NCBI RefSeq assembly: GCF_018138715.1
Contig: NZ_JAGSHX010000006.1
Coordinates: forward strand, 6,324,001 to 6,388,000
DNA from: Streptomyces asiaticus
GTDB lineage: Bacteria; Actinomycetota; Actinomycetes; Streptomycetales; Streptomycetaceae
Length of the DNA: 64,000 nt
Reading direction: 5' to 3'
Below the pieces are notes generated by a model, which had not been told where the DNA came from, did not search any database, and saw only the letters and a program-made list of their open reading frames with translations. Of the stretch, positions 50,822 through 58,538 are shown piece after piece (the stretch's first letter is position 1; the number at the start of each line of letters is the position of its first letter). Both the position numbers and the translations under genes were made by a program.

Positions 50822-51490
50822 TTGGACGTCTACGAGGCCGTCACGAGCCGACGGGCGGTGCGCGGGTTCACCGACCGGCAGGTCCCGCGGGAGGTGCTGG
50901 AGCGGGTGCTGTCCGCGGCCGCTTGGGCGCCGTCCGCGTCGAACCTCCAGCCGTGGCACGCCTATGTGCTGACCGGCGGGCCGCTGGCCGAGCTCAAGAA
51001 GCGCGCCGGTGAGCGGCTGGCCTCGGGTGACGCCTGGGACGAGCCGGAGTACGAGCAGTACCCGTCCGCGCTGAAATCCCCGTACCGCGAGCGCCGAGCC
51101 GCCTTCGGTGAGCAGCGCTACGGTGCGCTCGGCATTCCGCGCGAGGACCTGGAGGCGCGCCAGCGGGCCGCCTCCGCGAACTGGCAGTGTTTCGGCGCGC
51201 CCGCCGCCCTGTTCTGCTACATCGACCGCGACCTGGGCGGACCTCGGTGGTCCGACGTCGGCATGTTTCTCCAGACCGTCATGGTGCTGCTCCGCGCCGA
51301 GGGGCTGCACAGCTGTACGCAGATGGCGTGGGCGAAGTACCACAAGACCGTCGCGGAGATCGTGTCACCGCCGGAGGGGCTCATGCTGTTCTGCGGTATG
51401 TCGATCGGGTACGAGGACGTCGCCGTGAACCACCCCCGTACGGGGCGGGCGCCGCTCGGTGAGACGGTCAGGTTCGTCGACGGCCGCTGA
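50822..51490 (+). CDS. Nitroreductase family protein
   Basis: A 222-residue FMN-dependent NAD(P)H oxidoreductase. It opens DVYEAVTSRRAVRGFTDRQV with the FMN-phosphate Arg-x-x-Arg pattern. AAWAPSASNLQPWHAYVL follows near residue 38, and the C-terminus has GLMLFCGMSIGYEDVAVNHPRTGR. Members reduce nitroaromatics, quinones or enones. The start is TTG 50822, with GAGGGGAG 10 bases upstream and no better codon in frame. Control by the MarR protein is inferred from operator B in its promoter. Confidence 0.9.
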   Translation: MDVYEAVTSRRAVRGFTDRQVPREVLERVLSAAAWAPSASNLQPWHAYVLTGGPLAELKKRAGERLASGDAWDEPEYEQYPSALKSPYRERRAAFGEQRYGALGIPREDLEARQRAASANWQCFGAPAALFCYIDRDLGGPRWSDVGMFLQTVMVLLRAEGLHSCTQMAWAKYHKTVAEIVSPPEGLMLFCGMSIGYEDVAVNHPRTGRAPLGETVRFVDGR

Positions 51491-51523
51491 CAAACCAGGT
51501 GTCAGGCTTGCTTCACGGCCTCG

Positions 51524-51602
51524 GGCCTGCTGGTGGCCTCGGGCCTGCTGACGGCCTCAGGTCCGCTTGACGGCCTCAGGTCTGCTGACGGGTCTCAGGT
51601 CT
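51524..51602. repeat. GGCCTCGGGCCTGCTGA tandem repeats
   Basis: Five degenerate copies of a 17-18-base unit (GGCCTCRGGYCTGCTGAC) fill the gap between the convergent nitroreductase and Rrf2 genes and reach the last Rrf2 codons. Confidence 0.8.
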
Positions 51603-52071
51603 GCGGTGTGGTCAGCCATGCGCCGACGCGGGCCAGCGCGGTGGGGCCTGAGGTGGAGGCGACGTCCTGGGCCAGGTCGGCGATCGAGACCGTGCGCAGC
51701 GCCTCCCGCCAGGCCGCGTCCCCGCCGCCCATCACGCGGGCGATCGGGCACGGGGTGGTGCAAGCCTCGGCCGGAGTGGCCAGCGGGCCCCGCTGGCGGA
51801 TCTCCGTGCAGGTGAACGCCGGGCTGGGGCCGTCGACCGCCTCGACCACGTCGAGCACGGTGATCGAGGCGGGCTCGCGGGTGAGGGTGTAGCCGCCCGC
51901 CTTGCCCTGGACCGAGCGGATGAGCCCGGCCCGGGAGAGCGCCTGTAGCTGTTTGGCCAGGTAGCTCGCCGAGACGTCGTGCAGTTCCGCCAGCTTGGTC
52001 GCGGGGACGGGCTCCTCGACGGATGTGAGCACGACGCAGCAGTGCAGGGCCCACTCGACTCCGCCGGACAT
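51595..52071 (-). CDS. Rrf2 family regulator with three conserved cysteines
   Basis: A 158-residue winged-helix regulator. The HTH includes KLAELHDVSASYLAKQLQAL (about residues 24-44), and LTREPASITVLDVVEAVDG follows. Three Cys at FTCTEIRQRG, EACTTPC match the Fe-S ligand arrangement of Rrf2/NsrR/IscR sensors, so redox or NO sensing is plausible. ATG at 52071 has GGGACGGG upstream; GTG at 52077 is also possible. It is divergent from the NmrA-like gene, with two palindromes in between. Confidence 0.9.
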   Translation of the reverse strand: MSGGVEWALHCCVVLTSVEEPVPATKLAELHDVSASYLAKQLQALSRAGLIRSVQGKAGGYTLTREPASITVLDVVEAVDGPSPAFTCTEIRQRGPLATPAEACTTPCPIARVMGGGDAAWREALRTVSIADLAQDVASTSGPTALARVGAWLTTPQT

Positions 52072-52162
52072 CTTCACCCGTCCCACTCTAATCAGCCCGC
52101 TGATCGGCCCGCCGATCAGTCCACTGATGAGTCCACTGATGAGTGTGCTGATGAGTGCGCTT

Positions 52163-52211
52163 ACTCGGACAACTTGTGTCCGAGTATTGTCTCGGACAAG
52201 ATGTGTCCGAG
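52163..52211. promoter_or_regulatory. Two tandem palindromic operators for the Rrf2 regulator
   Basis: ACTCGGACA-acttg-TGTCCGAGT (52163-52185, 9-bp arms) and CTCGGACA-agatg-TGTCCGAG (52191-52211, 8-bp arms) are spaced 27 bases centre to centre. They lie 50 bases before the NmrA-like start codon. Confidence 0.75.
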
Positions 52212-52261
52212 TTTGATGGACGGCGCGGCCATATGCGCACCACCCCGACGAAAGGAATGTC

Positions 52262-52990
52262 ATGAAGTTCGCGGTCATCGGCGGTACCGGGCTGATCGGG
52301 TCCCAGGTCGTCAAGAATCTGAACGCCGCCGGGCACGAGGCGGTACCGCACGCGCTCTCCACCGGCGTCGACATCATCAGCGGGCAGGGGCTGGACGAGG
52401 CGGTCGCGGGAGCCGACGTCGTCGTCAACCTGACGAACTCCCCGACCTTCGACGAAGCCTCCCCGGCCTTCTTCAAGACCTCGATGGACAACCTGCTGGC
52501 CGCGGCCCGGAAGGGCGGCGTCGGCCACTTCGTGATCCTCTCGATCGTCGGTGTGGACCAGGTGCCGGAGCTGGACTACTACCGGGCCAAGGCGCTCCAG
52601 GAGGAGATCCTCGCGGCCGGGCCGATCCCGTACTCGATCGTCCGGGCAACGCAGTTCATGGAGTTCATGGACGCCGTACTGTCCTGGACCGCCGACGGCG
52701 ACACCGTCCGGCTGCCCGCCACGCCGATCCAGCCGATCGCCGCCAAGGACGTGGCCGCGGCGGTGACGGAGGCCGCCGCGGGCGCCCCGCTGGGGGGCAT
52801 TCGCAACGTCGCCGGGCCCGAGGTCTTCCCGCTGGACGAGTTGGGCCGGATCACCCTGGCGCATAAGGGCGACCCCCGCGCCGTCGTCACCGACCCGGAC
52901 GCCGGGATGTTCGCCGTCGTCCAGGGTGACGTCCTCACGGACACGGGTGCTCAGCTGGCCCCCACCCGCTACGTCGACTGGCTCTCCTGA
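52262..52990 (+). CDS. NmrA-like NAD(P)-binding protein (atypical SDR)
   Basis: A 242-residue Rossmann protein. It begins MKFAVIGGTGLIGSQVVKNL with the GGTGxxG cofactor motif. ADVVVNLTNSPTFDE near residue 58 and HFVILSIVGVDQVPELDYYR near 87 are typical of NmrA/NAD(P)H-quinone-oxidoreductase-like proteins that act as redox sensors or reductases. The catalytic Tyr-x-x-x-Lys may be YYRAK. ATG at 52262 follows AAAGGAA. It is probably repressed by the divergent Rrf2 protein. Confidence 0.9.
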   Translation: MKFAVIGGTGLIGSQVVKNLNAAGHEAVPHALSTGVDIISGQGLDEAVAGADVVVNLTNSPTFDEASPAFFKTSMDNLLAAARKGGVGHFVILSIVGVDQVPELDYYRAKALQEEILAAGPIPYSIVRATQFMEFMDAVLSWTADGDTVRLPATPIQPIAAKDVAAAVTEAAAGAPLGGIRNVAGPEVFPLDELGRITLAHKGDPRAVVTDPDAGMFAVVQGDVLTDTGAQLAPTRYVDWLS

Positions 52991-53044
52991 CGCGCGCGGC
53001 CTCGTCGGGCCGCGTGGAGAGCCGAGCCCCGGCCCGCCCCGGCC

Positions 53045-54469
53045 TCACGGCCCCGGCGGGCGGGGCTCGATGTTGTGGTTGAGCCGGAAGACGTTGTCCG
53101 GGTCGTACTGGGCCTTCACAGCGGCCAGCCGGCGGTAGTTCTCGGCGCCGAATCCCGCGACGACCCGGTCCCGGCCCTCCCTGCCGATGAAGTTGAGGTA
53201 GACCGCGCCATGGGACCACGGCCGGACGTCGGCGCGGGTGTCATGGGCCCATTGCCGGGCGCGGGCATCGTCGGCCGGGTCGTCCCACAGGCCGAAGGGG
53301 TGCACGATCCACGACGACGCGCGCCACGGCAGCGGATATTCGGAGGGCCCCTCGGTCACCGCCCCACCCTGCGGGAACAGCACATGCTGGGAGGGGGAGG
53401 GGACGATCATGTCGGAGGCGCGGCGGCAGAAGCGGTCCACGGCCTGGTCGGGGAAGGAGTCGAGGTACTCCGCCGACCAGTAGTTCCGGTAGCCGGGCGG
53501 GTCGTCGAGCAGGCACTGGAGGTCCGCGTAGGGCAGCTCGTTGATCATCTCCGCGTCGGGACCGAGACGCAGCAGGGGAGCGGCGAGGTCGCGGGCCTGC
53601 TCCTCGTGGCCGATGTACGTGATGAGCACGGCGCAGACGAGGGTCCCGACCATGTCCTCGGGGACGAACTCCTCGGGCGGGCCGGTGCAGTAGAGCAGCC
53701 CTCCGCCGATCCGGTCCGGCGCGGATTCCAGGAAGTCACGGTAGGCGCGCACCACGGTGGGGCCCGCTTCGGGGCGCCAGAGCAGCAGCATCGCCGTCAT
53801 GGCGGTGAGCGGATGCAGGCGGAGGGTGAAGGTGGTGGCCACGCCGAAATTGCCGCCTCCGCCGTGGAGGGCCCAGAAGAGGTCGGGGTGCTCCTCCTCG
53901 TCGATGTGCAACCGCTCGCCCTGCGCCGTGACGAGGTCCACGGCCAGGAGGTTGTCGCAGGCCAGCCCGAAGGCGCGGTCCAGCCAGCCCGCGCCACCGC
54001 CCAGTACGAAGCCGCCGACCCCGGTGGTGGAGACCCGGCCCCCGGTCGTCGCCAGACCGTGAGCCTGCGTCCCCCGGTCGAGCTCGCTCATGATCGCCCC
54101 ACCGCCGACCCGCGCCGTACGGGCATCGGGGTCGACCGTCACCGTGTTCATCCCGCGCAGGTCGATGACGAGACCGCCGTCGACGAGCGACATCCCGGCC
54201 ACGCTGTGTCCCCCGCCGCGGACCGCGATCGGCAGGTCGTGATCGCGGGCGAAGCGGATCGCGCGGACGACGTCCTCCTCGTTCTCGCACCGCGCGATGG
54301 CGGCCGGGCGCCGGTCGATCATCGCGTTGAAGATCCCACGGGCCTCGTCATAGCGCGCGCCGTCGCTCGGCGTGATCACCTCACCGACCAGCTGATCGCC
54401 GAGGACAGCAAGGTCGGCGAGGTCGGTAAGGGCTGTGCCGTTGATACCGCTGATGTCACCGGGTGCCAT
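53045..54469 (-). CDS. FAD-linked oxidase, berberine-bridge-enzyme type
   Basis: A 474-residue flavoprotein. The PCMH FAD-binding domain includes RPAAIARCENEEDVVRAIRF near residue 47 and the flavin site PIAVRGGGHSVAGMSLVDGG, whose His probably carries covalent FAD. GGFVLGGGAGWLDRAFGLACD near 145 could supply a second covalent Cys link. The C-terminal BBE motif is VKAQYDPDNVFRLNHNI. Such enzymes oxidise alcohols, sugars or secondary metabolites. No secretion signal is seen. ATG at 54469 has GGAAAG upstream. Confidence 0.9.
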   Translation of the reverse strand: MAPGDISGINGTALTDLADLAVLGDQLVGEVITPSDGARYDEARGIFNAMIDRRPAAIARCENEEDVVRAIRFARDHDLPIAVRGGGHSVAGMSLVDGGLVIDLRGMNTVTVDPDARTARVGGGAIMSELDRGTQAHGLATTGGRVSTTGVGGFVLGGGAGWLDRAFGLACDNLLAVDLVTAQGERLHIDEEEHPDLFWALHGGGGNFGVATTFTLRLHPLTAMTAMLLLWRPEAGPTVVRAYRDFLESAPDRIGGGLLYCTGPPEEFVPEDMVGTLVCAVLITYIGHEEQARDLAAPLLRLGPDAEMINELPYADLQCLLDDPPGYRNYWSAEYLDSFPDQAVDRFCRRASDMIVPSPSQHVLFPQGGAVTEGPSEYPLPWRASSWIVHPFGLWDDPADDARARQWAHDTRADVRPWSHGAVYLNFIGREGRDRVVAGFGAENYRRLAAVKAQYDPDNVFRLNHNIEPRPPGP

Positions 54470-54603
54470 GGGGTCCACTTTCCGGAGTGAGGGCCGGACG
54501 CCTTCCCAGGGCCGGACGTCGCGCCTCCCCCTGCCGACCCGATCGTCATCCCCCACTCCCATCGTAAGGAGCGGCCCGGCCCGGGGCGCGCCGAGAACGG
54601 CGC

Positions 54604-55356
54604 TCAGCGCCTACGGCCGGTGCGGCCATTGCCCGTGTTGCCTGTGCCGTTGCCTGTGCCATTGCCCGTGCCGTTGCCCGTGCCGTTGAGGGGGAGCAGG
54701 GACTCCAGGGTGGCGCCCCGCACCCAGGCGCCGAGGAGGTTCCGGTGCAGGGCGAGGATGTCGTGTTTCATCGCGAGCTTCTCCGCCTCCCGTGTGAAGG
54801 CGCAGGTGGCGACGAACACCGCGACGTCCGCGCCGTGTTCGGCCTTCGCGGTGCCGAGGAACTTCTGCATATCGCCGCTCGGCACGGTGCGATGGGGCGC
54901 GTAGTGCTTGCACTGGATCACCAGCAGGCGCCCGTCCGGCATGCGGCCGATGACGTCCGCGCCCAGGTCGCCCGACCTCCCGGAGACGACGACCTGGGTG
55001 CAGCCGTCCCGGCGGCACAGCTCCGCGACGTAATGTTCGAACCGCTGCCAGGTCATGGCGTCCACCTCGGCCATGGACCGCTCACGCGCCGCGTTCTCCT
55101 GCTCGGTCCGCCAGGCCCGGTGTTGCGCGACGGTGCGCAGATGCGTCGTCCGCAGCCACCAGCCGATGGCGCCGAGCAGACCGATGAGGACCACCCCGAC
55201 GACGTACGGCCATACGGTCTTCCAGGCCAGGGCCAGCGCGAGGGCCGCCACCGCGCCGCCGCTCCAGGCCGTGCGGCGCAGCCGCGCCTTCGCCCGCCGT
55301 AATGCCGCTTTACGTCGTCGTGGCCGTGGCCGTCGCTGTCGCCCTCGCACAGTCAT
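54604..55356 (-). CDS. Membrane-anchored Mrr-like restriction endonuclease-fold protein
   Basis: A 250-residue protein. The Arg-rich N-terminus is followed by two hydrophobic helices (about residues 33-70) and an amphipathic linker. A PD-(D/E)xK nuclease domain of the Mrr_cat type covers residues 100-205: MTWQRFEHYVAELCRRDG, SGRSGDLGADVIGRMPDGR with the metal-binding Asp, and LLVIQCKHYAP with the QxK catalytic pair. The tail is four NGTG repeats encoded by 12-base units. Such proteins may cut modified or foreign DNA at the membrane. Function unproven. Confidence 0.85.
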   Translation of the reverse strand: MTVRGRQRRPRPRRRKAALRRAKARLRRTAWSGGAVAALALALAWKTVWPYVVGVVLIGLLGAIGWWLRTTHLRTVAQHRAWRTEQENAARERSMAEVDAMTWQRFEHYVAELCRRDGCTQVVVSGRSGDLGADVIGRMPDGRLLVIQCKHYAPHRTVPSGDMQKFLGTAKAEHGADVAVFVATCAFTREAEKLAMKHDILALHRNLLGAWVRGATLESLLPLNGTGNGTGNGTGNGTGNTGNGRTGRRR

Positions 55357-55452
55357 TGTTTGCGCCCCCCTGTCGGCTCGTTTCCCGCCCCTCCCGCAGT
55401 GTCGGGAGCGGCGGGACGCCCCCGCAAGACCGCCCCTCGCGCGGCGGCGGGG

Positions 55453-55468
55453 TCTGCCGCGGGCGAAT
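55453..55468 (+). promoter_or_regulatory. Candidate PopR box upstream of clpP3
   Basis: TCTGCC-gcg-GGCGAAT. The same TCTGCC-N3-GGCGAAT sequence occurs upstream of the popR-like gene at 57490-57505. A CTGCTGCG/CGCAGCAG inverted repeat (55469-55476 and 55492-55499) follows at once. Confidence 0.65.
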
Positions 55469-55563
55469 CTGCTGCGGGCCGAGATTCCTTACGCAGCAGG
55501 TGAATTGAGGCGATGGTGAAAGGACCGCGGCGGTGTGGGTCGCGGTATTCACAGGGAGGTCCG

Positions 55564-56217
55564 ATGGGAACATTCGCCACCGGCTGGGAGCCGGCAATGA
55601 ATCCGCGAGCCGCGGAGGGGGATACGGCACCCACGCGGTTCGACGATCATCTGGCCGCGCAGCTGCTGACCCAGCGCATCGTCTTTCTCGGCACACAGGT
55701 GGACGAGGTGTCCGCGAACCGGGTGTGTGCGCAGATGCTGCTGCTCTCGGCCGAGGATCCGCGGTCGGACATCAGCCTCTACGTCAACAGCCCGGGCGGT
55801 TCGGTGACGGCGGGGCTGGCGATCTACGACACGATGCGGCTGATTCCGAACGACGTCTCCACGCTCGTCATGGGATTCGCCGCGAGCATGGGGCAGTTTC
55901 TGCTCACCGTCGGCACGACGGGAAAGCGCTACGCACTGCCGAATTCCCGCATCATGATGCATCAGCCGTCCGCCGGTATCGGGGGGAGCACGGCCGATAT
56001 CGCTATTCAGGCCGAGAATCTGGAATTCATGAAGCGGTCGATCGAGCGGATCACGGCGGAGCACACCGGACAGAGCGTGGAGACCATTTCGCGCGACGGT
56101 GACCGCGACCGGTGGTTCACACCGGAGCAGGCGAAGGAGTACGGAATGGTCGACCGGGTCGTGGAGTCGCTCGCGGACGTACGGCCCGCCGGTACGCGGC
56201 GCAGGATGGGGATCTGA
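55564..56217 (+). CDS. clpP3: ClpP3-like ATP-dependent Clp protease proteolytic subunit
   Basis: A 217-residue serine peptidase subunit with an intact catalytic triad: Ser in [12 protein letters not shown], His in [12 protein letters not shown], and Asp in [29 protein letters not shown] forms the substrate-binding strand. ClpP subunits form two stacked heptamers and degrade proteins fed by ClpX/ClpC. ATG at 55564 follows AGGGAGG. The clpP4-like gene starts 2 bases after its stop. In Streptomyces the clpP3-clpP4 pair is normally silent and induced by PopR, which matches the regulator encoded next door. Confidence 0.93.
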   Translation: MGTFATGWEPAMNPRAAEGDTAPTRFDDHLAAQLLTQRIVFLGTQVDEVSANRVCAQMLLLSAEDPRSDISLYVNSPGGSVTAGLAIYDTMRLIPNDVSTLVMGFAASMGQFLLTVGTTGKRYALPNSRIMMHQPSAGIGGSTADIAIQAENLEFMKRSIERITAEHTGQSVETISRDGDRDRWFTPEQAKEYGMVDRVVESLADVRPAGTRRRMGI

Positions 56218-56218
56218 C

Positions 56219-56824
56219 ATGGGGCAGTACACGATTCCGACGGTCGTCGAACGCACCACGCAGGGGGAGCGGGCCTACGACATCTACAGCAGGCTGCTGT
56301 CCGAGCGGATCATCTTCCTCGGTACGGAGATCGACGACGGCGTGGCCAACGTCGTTATCGCGCAGCTGCTCCACCTCGAGTCGTCGAGCCCGGAGCAGGA
56401 GGTCGCGATTTACATCAACTCACCCGGCGGCTCGTTCACCTCGCTGATGGCCATCTACGACACGATGACGTTCGTGTCCGCGCCCATCTCGACGTTCTGC
56501 GTGGGGCAGGCGGCCTCGACCGCGGCGGTGCTGCTGGCCGGGGGAGACCCCGGGCGGCGGTTCGTGCTGGAGCACTCCCGGGTGCTGCTGGGGCAGCCGG
56601 TGAGCGGTGGTCAGCAGGGGACGGTCTCTGACCTCAGCCTCCAGGCCAAGGAGATGCTCCGGATCCGCTCGCAGGTCGAGGAGGTGCTCGGCCGCCATAC
56701 GCCCCACGACACCGCCACGCTCCGCGCCGATATGGACCGCGACAAGGTCTTCACGGCGGAGGAGGCGGTGGCGTACGGGCTCGCCGACGAGGTGCTGAGC
56801 CGGCGGATGGCCCGGGCTTTTTGA
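56219..56824 (+). CDS. clpP4: ClpP4-like subunit lacking the catalytic histidine
   Basis: A 201-residue ClpP paralogue. [20 protein letters not shown] and the nucleophile strand [12 protein letters not shown] with Ser are conserved. The region that should read M-I-H-Q-P is [11 protein letters not shown], so Gly replaces the catalytic His. The triad Asp is kept in [12 protein letters not shown]. It is therefore probably a structural, catalytically dead partner in a mixed ClpP3-ClpP4 barrel. ATG at 56219 follows the clpP3 TGA by one base, so co-translation is near certain. Confidence 0.92.
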   Translation: MGQYTIPTVVERTTQGERAYDIYSRLLSERIIFLGTEIDDGVANVVIAQLLHLESSSPEQEVAIYINSPGGSFTSLMAIYDTMTFVSAPISTFCVGQAASTAAVLLAGGDPGRRFVLEHSRVLLGQPVSGGQQGTVSDLSLQAKEMLRIRSQVEEVLGRHTPHDTATLRADMDRDKVFTAEEAVAYGLADEVLSRRMARAF

Positions 56825-56868
56825 GGGCGGGCTTTTTGAGGGCTCGGGGCCAGGGGGCGGGCGGTGCT

Positions 56869-57444
56869 TCAGGCGGCCAGGCGTACGTCGCCCTGCCGCC
56901 CCGCGTTCCGGACCCCCAGGGTCCCCCGGGCCGCGCGGTCCGCGACGGACGTGGCGGAGGTGACGGACGTGAGGGACGTGACCGACATCGCCGCGCCGTC
57001 GCGCCGCCGCGGGCCGGAGACGAGCCGGATCAGCTCGCCCTGGGCCATCGCGAGGAGGTCGGCCAGGCCCAGGCCGAGTGCGCGGGCGGCGGCCGCGAGG
57101 ACCTCGGACGACGCCTCCTTGCGGCCCCGTTCGAGCTCGGAGAGGTACGGCATCGAGATCCGCGCCGCCTCGGCCACGTCCTTGAGCGTGCGCTGCTGGG
57201 CGAGGCGCTCGCGCCGCAGCACGCCACCGACGACATCCCGCCACAAGGGCTCCTTCACCGGCCCCCGGCCGGGCTGCTCCGGTCCGCCGGGAGCACCCGG
57301 GGCGGCCGGAACGGCGGGGGTCGCCGGGGCGGGGGCGGCCGCGGGGGCTCCGGCCCCGGCGGTGGCTCCCGCCCGGGGTGCCGGGTCCGCGGTGGCCGGA
57401 CGCAGGGGAATGACGCGGGCTCGGTTCGACGCGTGGCTGCTCAC
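56869..57444 (-). CDS. popR: PopR/ClgR-like regulator of clpP3-clpP4
   Basis: A 191-residue protein. A disordered Ala/Pro-rich N-terminus (residues 10-65) leads to a Cro-type HTH (LKDVAEAARISMPYLSELERGRKEASSE, about residues 88-115) closely resembling ClgR/PopR. The C-terminus ends VRLAA. In S. lividans PopR, C-terminal alanines act as a degradation signal for the ClpP proteases it activates. It is convergent with clpP4. GTG at 57444 follows GAGGGG. A box identical in pattern to the one before clpP3 lies 46 bases upstream. Confidence 0.88.
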   Translation of the reverse strand: MSSHASNRARVIPLRPATADPAPRAGATAGAGAPAAAPAPATPAVPAAPGAPGGPEQPGRGPVKEPLWRDVVGGVLRRERLAQQRTLKDVAEAARISMPYLSELERGRKEASSEVLAAAARALGLGLADLLAMAQGELIRLVSGPRRRDGAAMSVTSLTSVTSATSVADRAARGTLGVRNAGRQGDVRLAA

Positions 57445-57489
57445 CCCCTCAGGGTAGGAGCGTCGCGCCCGACGGGAAGGGGACAATGT

Positions 57490-57505
57490 TCTGCCCTTGG
57501 CGAAT
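57490..57505 (-). promoter_or_regulatory. Candidate PopR box upstream of popR
   Basis: TCTGCC-ctt-GGCGAAT, preceded by a T, matches the element before clpP3 in all 13 non-spacer bases. It implies shared or auto-regulation. Confidence 0.65.
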
Positions 57506-57739
57506 CGCTCAGGCGTTCGGCATGGGGCGGATGGCGTGAACGGGCCGCGCACACCCCGCGCATCCCCGGCGAGAAGCCCCGTTGTCAGTGCCGGGCCCTA
57601 GCGTATGGCTGTCCTTATTCACGCTTGCTGGGCTGCTTGCGTAACTCGGACACGGCGGGGGCCGGGCCCAACAGCGCGGGTCCGGCCCCCGGCGGAAAGA
57701 CCGTTTGACCGCCCGGGGCCACGGGGGGTCGTGCCCGGG

Positions 57740-58420
57740 TCAGGAGGTGATCCGCAGCTCCGGCGGATAGCCGGTCCAGCGCAGTGGCGCGGGCAGGTGC
57801 GCCATGTCGTTGGAGAAGAGCACCGAGGGCGGCCGGCCGGGCGGGGGACAGCGGATGACGGTCAGCGCCGCGTTGCACTGGTTGAGGCCGAGCCAGCGCC
57901 ACTTCGGGGCGTCGAGCACGGCCCGGACCAGCCAGCCGATGAGGAAGTTGTGCGTCACGACCAGCTCATGGCGGTCCTCGGGCCCGTCCACCGGACCCGT
58001 GAAGCGCTCCTCGGCGGCACGGGCCAGCTGCGGGCCGCGGGCGCGTTCCTCGGGGGGAAAGCGGTGAACGAATTCGAGCAGGAAGTCGGCGGAATCGGCG
58101 GGCAGTTCGTCCCGCCGGGGCGTGTACGGCACATAGTCCCCGGCCGGTTCGCAGGCATGGGCCGGTACGCCGTCGAGTTGGTCGCCGATCAGCCGGGCGG
58201 TCTCGGCCGCGCGGGGCAGCGGGCCGTGGTGGATCGCCGACAGCGGAACGCCCCGGAGCCGCTCGCCGAGCAGCGTGGCCTGGCGGCGGCCGGTGGGCGT
58301 GAGCGCGCCTTCGTCCGGCGTGGCCTCGCCGTGGCGGGTCAGATAGAGATAGCGGGTGGCGTGGGGTGTGCCGGTCGGGTGGGTTGTGTGGGGCGTGTGG
58401 GGCGTGTGGGTCGCGGTCAT
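57740..58420 (-). CDS. Histidine phosphatase (phosphoglycerate mutase-like) family protein
   Basis: A 226-residue protein with the RHGE motif (YLYLTRHGEATPDEGALTPTG, catalytic His near residue 30). The second His is in HELVVTHNFLIGWLVR. Both are needed for the phospho-histidine mechanism. The N-terminus is a TPHTPHTTHPTG repeat encoded by GGGCGTGTGGGGCGTGTGG units at 58380-58410, possibly an expansion before the true start. The substrate is unknown. It may be co-transcribed with the MASE1 gene upstream, 118 bases away. Confidence 0.87.
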   Translation of the reverse strand: MTATHTPHTPHTTHPTGTPHATRYLYLTRHGEATPDEGALTPTGRRQATLLGERLRGVPLSAIHHGPLPRAAETARLIGDQLDGVPAHACEPAGDYVPYTPRRDELPADSADFLLEFVHRFPPEERARGPQLARAAEERFTGPVDGPEDRHELVVTHNFLIGWLVRAVLDAPKWRWLGLNQCNAALTVIRCPPPGRPPSVLFSNDMAHLPAPLRWTGYPPELRITS

Positions 58421-58538
58421 GGTCCCTGTCCGTCGAGAGTCGCTGGAAGGGATGGCCGGTGAGGGCGGCAGGTTCCGGTGGTGTCCCGCCCGTTCCGGCG
58501 GTGTCCCGCCTGTCCCGGAGGCGCCGCGGTACGGCCCG

